Source: Hydractinia symbiolongicarpus
Lineage: Eukaryota; Cnidaria; Hydrozoa; Anthoathecata; Hydractiniidae
DNA length: 64,000 bases
Assembly (NCBI RefSeq): GCF_029227915.1
Contig: NC_079877.1
Coordinates: forward strand, 20,485,851 to 20,549,850
Reading direction: 5' to 3'
A program made the position numbers and the translations under genes. Under the pieces are notes generated by a model. The model searched no databases. It saw only the letters and a program-made list of their open reading frames with translations, and was not told the DNA's origin. The first letter of the stretch is position 1. Every line of letters starts with the position of its first letter. Shown here one piece after another: positions 11,586 to 20,255 of the stretch.

Positions 11586-12321
11586 TCTATATAATAATAC
11601 GGAGAGTGTGTCCATCTGTCTGTAACAGGCAAAGTTGATGTGTTTATTTTCCTTTGATGTTGCCGAAAAGGTTATGTATAATATGTTAAATGTTCTGACG
11701 TTACGGCGCGACGAAAATAACACTACTTTAACGTCAATATCCTAAAATAAATTAATGAAGCCATTACAGTGCACCTAAAACTTTGAGGCCAAATAACTTG
11801 GAAACGAGGTGGTGACATCAATGATTTTTCACCGCGTGGGTAACTAGGGACCAACTAGGACAAATTTGGGTAATTTTCCCAAACCTGGGTGCCCGAATCC
11901 GTTTCGGAATGGACGGGTTTATGACGTCATCAAAAAACCTTTAAACCACAATATTTTCGTAACCATTGATCAAAAGTACATGATCCTATACATTTTCTTG
12001 CTCAGCGATTCATGATCTATGCGATGAAGGCAACAGGTATACAAATTTCCAAAAAAAAATTTTTAGGTTTTGACGGGGCCATTGCTGACGTCAGCAAAAT
12101 CTTTAAACCCTTATATCTCATTAACCGTTCATCAAAAGCAAATGATCATATACATTTTCTTGATCAGCGTTTTAAGCTCTACACAATAGAGGCAACGTGA
12201 AAACAAGTTGCTGTCTAATTTCTTTTGTTGATGGGTTGCTGACTTGATCAAAATTCAAAAAACGCTTCTTTTTCATTTTAATCCTGCCTCAGTGGATTTT
12301 TCCACGGGTTTTATCGACTAG
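11586..12321 (+). mobile_element. Non-autonomous Helitron, copy 1
   Basis: Starts TCTATATAATAATACGG, a typical animal Helitron 5' end, and ends CTAG preceded by the hairpin GTGGATTTTTCCAC (12292-12305), about a dozen bases from the terminus, followed by T. It shares long blocks with 39026-39606 and 39607-40197 (AACACTACTTTAACGTCAAT, GTGGGTAACTAGGGACCA). At 736 bp it is longer than the other copies because of an extra repeat-like block. No Rep/helicase is encoded. Several TGACGTCA-like palindromes occur. Confidence 0.85.
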
Positions 12322-12736
12322 TTAGCTATAATACAAAGAAATAAGGCATATTTTGGGTCTGTAAAATATACGTGTCTAAAATGCCGACTACCGTTTCTTG
12401 TTCACGGCATATTCCTCTTTGTGTGTTCAAGTTCGGCGGACGTATAATCCGGACCAAAAGACGGGGGGTCAAAATCCGGGAGTGGGGGGGGGGTAGGAGC
12501 CGTACTTATTGCATTTTTTACTAAACTTATACTTTAACCCCTCGGTCCAAACTTATTTGTTTTATTAGAAAAAAAAATACCCTAGTTTTATGTGCAAAAA
12601 TATCAGTCCTATTTCTTTACGCTGATTTTATATGATTTTTTTTCTATCGACATTTTGAGAATCTCAATAATTCTCTTGGTATACCTCGCGTGTAGCAAAC
12701 GTGCTCCACAATTTCGCTTCGCTCGCAAAGCTCAAT
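12322..12736. other. Non-coding stretch at the right end of the nested insertion
   Basis: Contains a G-run (about 12483-12492) and the segment CTTCGCTCGCAAAGC near the terminal repeat. No gene seen. Confidence 0.5.
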
Positions 12737-12746
12737 TGCTTCGCAA

Positions 12747-14757
12747 AAAACGTTTCGGTGATGACTAAGTATTAATCTCAGCACATATGAACGCTCTGCT
12801 TAAGTTAGATGCTGTTAAGGGAATTAAAGATGTCAGTGGTTTACGCAAAGCATTTGACAATATTGAATCGCAAATTAGTAGAAGTCTTCAAAACTTGGGT
12901 ATAAAATCCGAACATTATGGCCCAATGTTAATTCCTATTTTAAATAGTAAACTCCCAGAAGAGCTTAGCCTGATATTGTCTAAAAAAATGGGACGTGGAG
13001 TTTGGGACATTGAACTTGTTTTAGAAAATTTGGCAGAAGAAATTGAAGCTCGAGAGCGTTTACCTTCAACTGGTAATTTTAATGCCTCAAGTGTTAAACC
13101 ATTTTGTACCGAAAACTTTTTTACTGATTCAAAACTGCAAAACAAGTTGTCAGAATTTAAAAATAGAAACAACCAGTTTAACAAACCAAAATGTGCCTTT
13201 TGTGAGTCAGAAAAACATTCATCACAGTGTTGTGATGTTATTGTGGATATTAGTGTGAGAAAAACAATATTGTTTAACAAGAAAAGATGTTTCAAGTGCA
13301 TTAGAGTTGGGCATATGAGTAAAAAATGCCAGTCAAAAATTGTTTGTTTAAAATGTAGTGGTAATCATCATGCTGCATTGTGTAATTTTAAATCAAAAGA
13401 CAACGAGAAAAATGAGAAAAAGGAAAATGCAACTACAAGCTTCGTTTCTGGTTCCTCGAAAGTTGTTGGATTGCTTCAAACTGCAATTGCTGAGGTTTTT
13501 AATGTGTCCAAAAGTAAATCATCGAAATTGAGAATTTTGTTTGATTCTAGGTCTCAAATTTCATTTATATCCCCAAAGGCTAAAGATTTGCTAAATTTGA
13601 ATGTTATTGACAAAACCGACATTACTATCAAAACCTTTGGGAAAAAACAGTCTAATAAAACATTAGAAAAAGTCGAATTTTTAGTGAGAGTAGCAGATGG
13701 AAATTTTCTACGTGTTTCTGGCCTAGTTGACCATATCTGTTTACCTATTTCTGGACAATTTATTGACAATATTAAAGCATGCCACTCTTTGCAAAATCTA
13801 GTTTTGGCAGATACCAATTTGGAAAATTCAGAGTTGCCAGTTGATATTTTAGTTGGAGCCAATTTTTACTGGTCCTTTTTTACTGGCAGAGTTATAAGGC
13901 CTAGAAATGGTTCAGGCCCAGTTGCCCTGGAATCCAAGCTTGGTTATATACTCAGTGGCGAATGCAAAATCCCTTCTGCTGTCTTTAATTCCTTGTCATC
14001 CAACTTTGTTGAAACAACTGTACTCAAGATTGTCAGCGAGGTAACTAAAAAGCAAGTTTTACATGACACCATAAGTCATCTTTGGGAAAATCCGCCTGAT
14101 ACAAAATCAACAAACACTGACATAGTTAAGGATTTCAAAGAATCACTAGAGTTTAAAGATAACCGTTATCAGGTGAAACTGCCTTTTAGAGAGGATTTTG
14201 ATGTTATCAATGATAACTTTCTGCTTGCGAAAAATCGATTGCGTACTTTGGCTAAAAAATTTACTGCAGATAACAATTTGTATGATGAGTACAAGAAAAT
14301 TATTGACTATCAGCTTGAAACTGGTATTGTTGAAATTGTTCCGGACCATGAGAATCTTCCTTCACATGGGCATGTTCATTATCTTCCACACAGAGCAGTT
14401 ATTCGTGAGGATAAGTCCACCACAAAAGTAAAGGTTGTTTTTGATGCTAGTGCTTCAGATAGCTCAGCCTGTTCATCCTCTTTTGGTTCATTAATTTCAT
14501 GTTTGTATGCTGGTCCATCATTGACTTCATCATTGTTGGGTGTGTTGCTTAGGTTTCGAATGCATAACTATGGGTTTGTGGCTGATATTGAAAAGGCATT
14601 TTTGCAGATTTCCTTACATCCATCTCATCGTGATTTTGTACGGTTTCTGTGGTTCAAAGACTTCACACCTGGAACAAATTTTGATGACTTGGAGTTGGTC
14701 ATTTTGAGGTTGTGTCGTGTGTTATTTGGTTGTACATCATCTCCATTTCTACTTTAA
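12747..14757 (+). pseudogene. BEL gag C-terminus, protease and first part of RT
   Basis: The gag frame re-enters near 12747, with a stop (TAA) at 12763-12765 just before the conserved LISAHMNALLKL. Three zinc-knuckle-like clusters follow (CAFCESEKHSSQC, CFKCIRVGHMSKKC, CLKCSGNHHAALC). The retropepsin motif reads ILFDSRSQISFIS: the catalytic Asp is kept but the invariant Gly of D-S-G is Arg. The RT palm begins (KVVFDASASDSS, ADIEKAFLQISL) and is cut by TAA at 14755-14757 in SSPFLL. Family knowledge: this polyprotein builds the particle, processes it and copies the RNA. Confidence 0.9.
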
Positions 14758-15996
14758 GCCACTTTGAAAGAACATATTGGTACATTTTATGAGGTTGACC
14801 CTGATTTTGTAAAAAAATTAATTGATTTTCTCCATGTTGATGATGTAGTTGGAAGTTTTAATTTGACAGAGGATGTTGAATGTTTCTATTTAAAGAGTGA
14901 ACAAAGGTTGGGTATTGCCTCGTTTCGTCTGAAAAAGTTTCAATGTAATGATCCTGATGTTGAAAGGTATGTTTATGAAAATTCACTGTTTGACAATCTT
15001 GGTCCCAATCAGTTTGATAATGAGTGCAAAGTTTTAGGTGTCTGGTGGAATAAAAGTCAAGACAAATTGGTTTTTTACTTTGAAACGTTCACAGAACGTT
15101 TATCTGCAGTTACTAAACGTGACATTTTGCATTGTATTGCATCATTTTATGATTCGATTGGTTTGGTCAATCCTGTGTTAGTTAAGCTAAAACATTTCTT
15201 TCAAAAGCTTTGTATTTTGAAGCTAGAATTGGATACAGAACTGTCAAGTGAACTTTTAAATGAATGGCTGGAGTTGTGTCAACCTTTCTCAAAGTCTGTG
15301 CCAATCTACTTGCCTAGAGTTTATTGTTTTAATTCACCCGAAAATAAGATAATTGATATTCAGCTTCATGGGTTTTGTGATGCTTCCTTAAAAGCATATG
15401 GTGCATGTGTTTATCTTCGATTCACTAAATTGTCTGGAGCAGTTAAATGTGTTTTAACTTCATCTCGATCGCGGATTTCTCCAATCAAGCCACAGACAAT
15501 TTCTCGGTTAGAACTTATGGGTGCACTTTTATTAGCTGAATTGATCAATTGTGTTAAAAATGCACTTCATTCCTACCAAATATCATCTATTTTTGCATGG
15601 ATAGACAGTACTGTTGCATTCTACTGGATCGTAAATAATAGAAACGAGCAAGTTTTTATTCGGAATAGAGTAGCAAAAATTGTCAAGTTGTTGTCACAAG
15701 ATAAGTGGTTTTTAGTCGGTACCAAGGACAATCCAGCTGATATCATTTCACGTGGCCTTGATCCTGTACAGCTAGTGGCAGTCAACGTTTGGTTTTCCGG
15801 CCCTGAGTTTCTCTATCGATCTACAGATGCGTGGCCGAAACTGCGTACTGATCATAAAGACTTGCCAATTTCCGTTAATCTTAATGCTGGAAAGAATGCT
15901 AACAATGAGGTCTCTGCTGTCATACCTATTGGCAAATACTCGACTTTACAGAGGTTATTATTTGTCACTTCCTTTGTTTTTAAAGTTTGTTGCTAA
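14758..15996 (+). pseudogene. BEL RT (C-terminal) and RNase H
   Basis: Same frame as the preceding segment after the TAA. The RT active site reads FLHVDDVVGS (V-D-D catalytic pair). RNase H follows: GFCDASLKAYGACVY with its catalytic Asp, LELMGALLLAEL with its Glu, then FAWIDSTVAFYWI and KDNPADIISRG. An extra T near 15981 shifts the frame and stops it at 15996; the true continuation is one frame over. Confidence 0.9.
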
Positions 15997-17836
15997 ACTA
16001 AAATTGTGTTTGAATACTGCTGCAAAATGTACCGTTAGTCAGCAAACTCTGAATAATACTTCATCGGTTGCAGATTCTACTGTTAGTCAACCAAATGGTG
16101 ATTCACTTGTTATGGTTGCAGATTATACTGTAAGTCAACCAGAACATTTATATACTTTTAGCTCACCAGCCGCAGATTCTACTGTAAGTCGGTCTGGTTA
16201 TGTTAGTGATGTGGTTGCAAACTATGCTGTAAGTCAACCTGAAGAAGAATTTGTTATGGTTGTTAACAACTCTGCTCCTAAGAAGCAGTACAGTATGCGT
16301 AGTAAAGTGCTTGCGGACCAACAGGCTGAACAGCTTGTTGCCCCACAAGCACCCCCAATAATTGAGCCTAATAATGATTTGCACGAGGGATTGGCATCCA
16401 TTCCTGAAGATGATGATCAAGCTAAAGTAATTACTGGTATCAATCCAACTGGTGTGGTTTATTACAATGACGATAATATTAAACAGACTAGCGTTCATAG
16501 TTTTGGTAATCTTATTACTTCCGGTGATATTACTTCAAGTTTGCATATATGGATCACAGATTTGCAGAACAATATTCCTATCAAACGCTTGGAATCTTTG
16601 AAAAAACAATTAAATTGCTTTAGTGATGAACATGGCATAATTCGGTGCAGAGGCAGGCTTGAACATTCAAACTTGAACTATGATCAGAAATTTACTGTAC
16701 TTATTGATGGTGCACACCCTTTAGTAAAGCTATTGATTTTACATGCACATGCACATAAGAAAGTCAAGCATGAAGGTCCCAAATCAACATTATCACAGCT
16801 TCGTTCTCAGTATTGGCTTCCCAAGGGCCGCAGCATTGTCAAGCATGTGCCCCACAGCTGTTTTAGATGTCGATATTTTAATAGTAAACCTTATCGTTAT
16901 CTGCTTTCACCGCCTCTGCCTGCTGATCAAGTTGTGCTGGATAGTCCCTTTAAAACTATTGGTGTTGATTATCTTGGTCCTCTTAATGTAAAGGACACGC
17001 TCTTGAATAATTCACATAAAACGTGGATTTCTTTGTTTACTTGTTGCGCTACCAGAGCGTTGCATTTAGTAGTTGTTACAAACAATACTGCAAGCACATT
17101 TATACTCGCATTCAGAAGATTTTTTGCACGACGAGGTATCCCATCAAAAGTGTATTCGGACAATGGGAGTAATTTTGTCAGTGAAGAAGTCCAAGCATTC
17201 GTGTCATCTATTGTATCGTTTGCAACCAGTACTGGAATAACCTGGACATTTAATCCTCCTGCTGCCCCTTGGTGGGGAGGGTTCTATGAGAGACTGGTTC
17301 AAATTACCAAAAGATGCTTAGTCCGTATTTTGTTTAAAGCACGTGTTACATTAGACGAGCTTATTACCATTGTTGCTGAAGTCGAATCTGTATTGAACGA
17401 TCGACCATTAACTTATGTTACAAGTGAGATTGGTGACGAAATTATTACACCGAATCATTTGAACTACGGTAGACGATTAAATGTCAACCCATCGAGCGAA
17501 GAAAATAACGATGTATCTAGTCATGTGCGTTACAAATATGTTAACGAACTTATGAACAATTTCTGGACACGATTTAACACAGACTATTTGAGCGAATTAC
17601 GCGAACGACATAAGCTAACCTCAAAACGTCAAAGTCGAGAACTTATCAACGTGGAGGATGTCGTATTAATGAAGGACGATAAACTGTCGCGTTCTAAATG
17701 GAAAATTGGTGTAGTTGAATCCGTTCAACTTAGCAAGGACGAACAAATTCGAGTAGCAACTGTTCGAAAAAGATCCAATGGGAAGAATTTGTTGCTGAAA
17801 CGCGCGGTGAACTTATTGTACCCTGTTGAAACTTAA
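15981..17836 (+). pseudogene. BEL linker with VSQ repeats and integrase
   Basis: After a repeat-rich linker comes the integrase: an H2C2 zinc-binding module (HAHAHKKVKHEGPKST, with CFRCRYF), then the DDE core with IGVDYLGPL, VYSDNGSNFVSE and PWWGGFYERL supplying the three acidic residues. A C-terminal domain (LINVEDVVLMKDDK, VGVVESV-type strand) ends at TAA 17834-17836. Family knowledge: integrase inserts the cDNA with a 5-bp target duplication, which matches the GATAC seen. This segment has no internal stop, so the integrase reading frame is the best-kept part of the element. Confidence 0.92.
16019..16242 (+). repeat. Degenerate tandem TVSQP peptide repeats in BEL pol
   Basis: Five imperfect copies encode AAKCTVSQ, VADSTVSQP, VADYTVSQP, AADSTVSRS and VANYAVSQP, spaced 11-20 residues apart between RNase H and integrase. 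The DNA shares gcagattctactgttagtca-like blocks. Function unknown; a spacer or a protein-binding motif is possible. Confidence 0.8.
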
Positions 17837-17867
17837 CATTCGCGCCTTAACTTTCGCGGCTTTCGCG

Positions 17868-17878
17868 AAAGGGGGGAG
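17868..17878 (+). promoter_or_regulatory. BEL polypurine tract
   Basis: AAAGGGGGGAG directly precedes the right LTR, the expected plus-strand primer position. Confidence 0.85.
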
Positions 17879-18002
17879 TGTCGGAAATACGAACGCCGTA
17901 AACATATACTTTAACTTTATTTGATTGTATATAAATTTAGGTCATAATTTAGAAGAACCTCTTTCGTTACAGTCCTTTAGTTCTGAGCTGTTGGTTCCCA
18001 CA
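17879..18002 (+). repeat. BEL 3' LTR
   Basis: 124 bp, TGTCGG...CCCACA, followed by TSD GATAC at 18003-18007. Confidence 0.93.
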
Positions 18003-18128
18003 GATACGGTGTGCGAAAATTTTTTTATTCGGAATATTTTTCTTTTAACAGCGTTCGATGCAGCAGGGGATGCTAACAAAGAATCTTTTGAGAAAAACAG
18101 AAGGCTATTGTTGAAAAAATATGAATAA
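18003..18128 (+). pseudogene. 3' part of the ORF interrupted by the BEL element
   Basis: Counting GATAC once, the frame opened at 6192 resumes in phase and runs 40-odd codons (ending NRRLLLKKYE) to TAA at 18126-18128. The peptide is charged at its end (DAAGDANKESFEKNRR) and unrecognised. Frame continuity over a known insertion suggests it was coding, perhaps a last exon, but it is short. Confidence 0.45.
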
Positions 18129-18413
18129 ACAAAAAAAACTCTGCACTGTTTTAACAGGGTTAACCCAAGGTTCATTTAGAAACAGAAGGTGATAAAAAAT
18201 AACGAGATTGTAAAAAGTTGGAGCTCGTAGAAGATTCTTTTCTTTTTTATGATACATTTTTAAATAGAAATTTCTGCTGACCCAGGAATTTTGGTGTTAA
18301 GTTAAAATCATTTTATTATGCATTAAGGCCTATATTTTTCAGAAATAGTAAAAAAAAAGGTATAAATAAAATACTGAGTAAATAATTCAGCTATTTGGAC
18401 AGCTAAGAAAGGG
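18129..18413. other. AT-rich spacer
   Basis: No ORF or repeat structure of note between the interrupted ORF and the Bro-N fragment. Confidence 0.5.
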
Positions 18414-18629
18414 TTACTGCCACCTTAATACAGATTTTAGGTTATGTAGTGTAGTTTTATCTTCTGGATCAACATGATTTATAATAGCCTTACATGTATT
18501 TGTATATTCTAAGATTTTGACAATTGCCTTGGCCCTGAACCAAATAGTATCATCGTTATTAACAATATTCAATTCAATGCCTTCATAAATAAAAACTTCT
18601 CCCAGTACAATAATAATAGATAATGTCAT
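18414..18629 (-). CDS. Bro-N domain fragment
   Basis: 71-residue ORF. Motifs DDTIWFRAKAIVKILEY, NTCKAIINHVDPEDKTTL are the signature of the BRO N-terminal DNA-binding domain: aromatic W/F after a short beta hairpin, then AxxIL-Y-x-N-x-x-KAI-x-x-HVD-x-EDK. Such domains are common in baculoviruses, phages, large DNA viruses and some Polinton-type elements. At 71 residues it is shorter than a full Bro-N protein and no C-terminal domain follows. Orientation matches the neighbouring Cys-rich ORF and VLTF3-like gene, so it is probably part of the same virus-derived patch. Confidence 0.72.
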   Translation of the reverse strand: MTLSIIIVLGEVFIYEGIELNIVNNDDTIWFRAKAIVKILEYTNTCKAIINHVDPEDKTTLHNLKSVLRWQ

Positions 18630-18675
18630 CTTCTTATATGTACAATCTTAAACAGCAGTATAGTGATCCACATTG

Positions 18676-18810
18676 TTATCTACCATTATATCCACTTTCA
18701 CAATTTACACATCCACACCCACTACATGTTGCCCAATATATATAGTTACCATTAATGTATCGATAATTAGGGTTTACATCATTCGATATCTCACCACATT
18801 GTTTACAATA
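18676..18810 (-). pseudogene. Cys-rich ORF, downstream half, cut by the Academ-like element
   Basis: Minus-strand frame with YCKQCGEI and CSGCGCVNCESGYNGR, ending TAA at 18676-18678. The Cys-x2-Cys pairs suggest a zinc-ribbon or treble-clef protein. Its upstream half lies beyond the transposon at 24624-24800 in the same frame, once one copy of the ATA duplication is removed. Family not identified. Confidence 0.55.
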
Positions 18811-19100
18811 TACTCTAGGAGCCTGGGGGGTTGAGTATGCACTTCAATGTACACTAGGTCTGACTTCAAATCCTGAAAGTACATGATGGAAAGGTCAGAA
18901 AAAACTTACTTTCCCATTTTGGTTCATGGTCGTTTGGCGGGAAAGATGGCGGAAGGGCGCAAAAAATGCATAAGGGCGTAATTTACCAAATATGGTCATG
19001 TTATATATCAATCGATTACAAATTTAATACTGATCAATAATCACATTAGAACTTCGGTCTGAAAATGTACCGTTCAAAAGTTAGAAGCATTTAAGTGAAG
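18811..19100 (+). repeat. Left terminal inverted repeat, Academ-like element
   Basis: Starts TACTCTAGGAGCCTGGGGGG and ends TTTAAGTGAAG; reverse complement of 24331-24620 with about six mismatches by eye. Confidence 0.92.
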
Positions 19101-19398
19101 TTCGGTATCTTATCTTTTCAAAAAATATATTGTCTTTTCAAAAAAATGTTGTGTATATTTTCTTGTTTACTACATGTTGCATTTTAATTGAAGATCATTG
19201 CTAATTTTGCAGGTTTGTATTGTTTTATATTGAGTATAGAAATCATACCTAAAGTGTGGACAAAAAGTAAATAAATTACATGTGAATACTATCATGCGAA
19301 TGAATTGTAAGTTTTGTCTCGTGATATTTTATAGCTCTTGTTCATCGTGCATGATATAAAAATTTCTCTTTTTATGTATTTAGAACTAAAAATATGCA

Positions 19399-20170
19399 AT
19401 GACTAGTGTTAAATCGCCTACAAAGCTACATGCACCGTCTTGTACAAAAGAAGATAGTAAAAAGAGTACAAAAGACCTTACCAAGTGTATTATTTGTCAG
19501 AAAAAACAAGATAATAAGGGAAACAAGAAACTTACAAGTACAGAGAATGGAAGAAATGCTATATTTAACTGTTCAAAAAGTTTGAATGATGATTTATTGA
19601 AGGAGATACCATTGAGTCAATACGATGATATCAACTACCATGTCAATACTTGCTATCCCCGGTATGTACGTTCTAAAGAGAGATTTGAAAGTAGGAATGA
19701 AACAGCAACAAGCACAGAAGATCTTGAAGTTAAACCAAAACGAAAAAAATCAAATGTTTCCAGTCCTCCACCTCTAGCTGAGAAGCCATGTGTTATTTGT
19801 AACCATATCAAATTCAAAGGTGATTTGAAGCGTTTTCGAATTTGCGAAATAAGACGAGCTAATTCATTTTTATCTGCAATAAAATTCAACAAAGATGCTG
19901 TTTATGACAGATGTGTGTTACTCAAGTGTCCTGGTGATATTTTTGCAGCTGACATTGTGTATCACAGAAAGTGCTTGAATGGCTATATTGTGAAATTTGA
20001 ACGTGATATAGAAGCTATAATGTATACCAGAAACGAACATCATGAAGGGGCAGTATTTGCAAATACATTTAAAAACTTCCTTTCAACTCTGGATTTGAAA
20101 AAACATGCTTATTCAATGTCATTTTGTCGAGACCAGTTGAATGAAATTTTGGAAAAGGAACATAATAGTG
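19399..20170 (+). pseudogene. Academ-like protein, exon 1 (Cys/His zinc-binding region)
   Basis: ATG at 19399. The N-terminus is basic and carries spaced Cys/His ligands: CIICQK, FNCSKS, HVNTCYPRY, then PCVICNH, RICE, RCVLLKC and YHRKC, compatible with the Cys8-type finger attributed to Academ proteins. A nuclear-localisation-like KPKRKKS lies between the two clusters. The exon ends at a GT donor (20171) whose 85-bp intron joins in phase to 20256. Likely role: DNA binding for transposition (inference). Confidence 0.75.
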
Positions 20171-20255
20171 GTATGAATTATTCTTTTCATTAATTTATTA
20201 CTGGACACCCCTCGTTTCTTTTTTCAATTCGTAATTTCTTTCGCGTTATTTATAG

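Larger units (their letters stand above)
7044..12746. mobile_element. 5.7-kb nested insertion in BEL gag, unclassified DNA transposon-like
   Basis: Left end TTGCGAAGCA and right end TGCTTCGCAA are a 10-bp inverted repeat; internal bases then diverge. The BEL frame flanks it exactly. A-rich flanks CAAAAAAGG (7035-7043) and CAAAAAACG (12744-12752) could be an 8-9 bp target duplication overlapping the right TIR, which would suit a hAT- or MULE-size duplication. No transposase was found inside; the contents are a rearranged copia fragment, a Helitron, and unassigned AT-rich DNA. It may be a non-autonomous element that has accumulated later insertions. Confidence 0.6.
6221..18002 (+). mobile_element. 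BEL/Pao LTR retrotransposon, full length but broken and interrupted
   Basis: LTRs at 6221-6348 and 17879-18002 begin TGTCGG, end CCCACA and are flanked by the 5-bp duplication GATAC (6216-6220 and 18003-18007), the size expected for BEL/Pao. A primer-binding-like site follows the left LTR and a polypurine tract precedes the right. Internal order is gag (DUF1759-like, zinc knuckles), protease, RT, RNase H, integrase, the BEL order. Removing the 5.7-kb insertion in gag leaves about 6.1 kb, a normal BEL size. The two LTRs differ by a TA-repeat length change (128 versus 124 bp) and a few substitutions, so the insertion is fairly recent. Stops and frameshifts make this copy non-autonomous. Confidence 0.93.

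Noticed and set aside
12012-12200. Plus-strand ORF in Helitron copy 1
   Set aside because: Lies wholly inside a non-coding Helitron; other copies do not preserve the frame.
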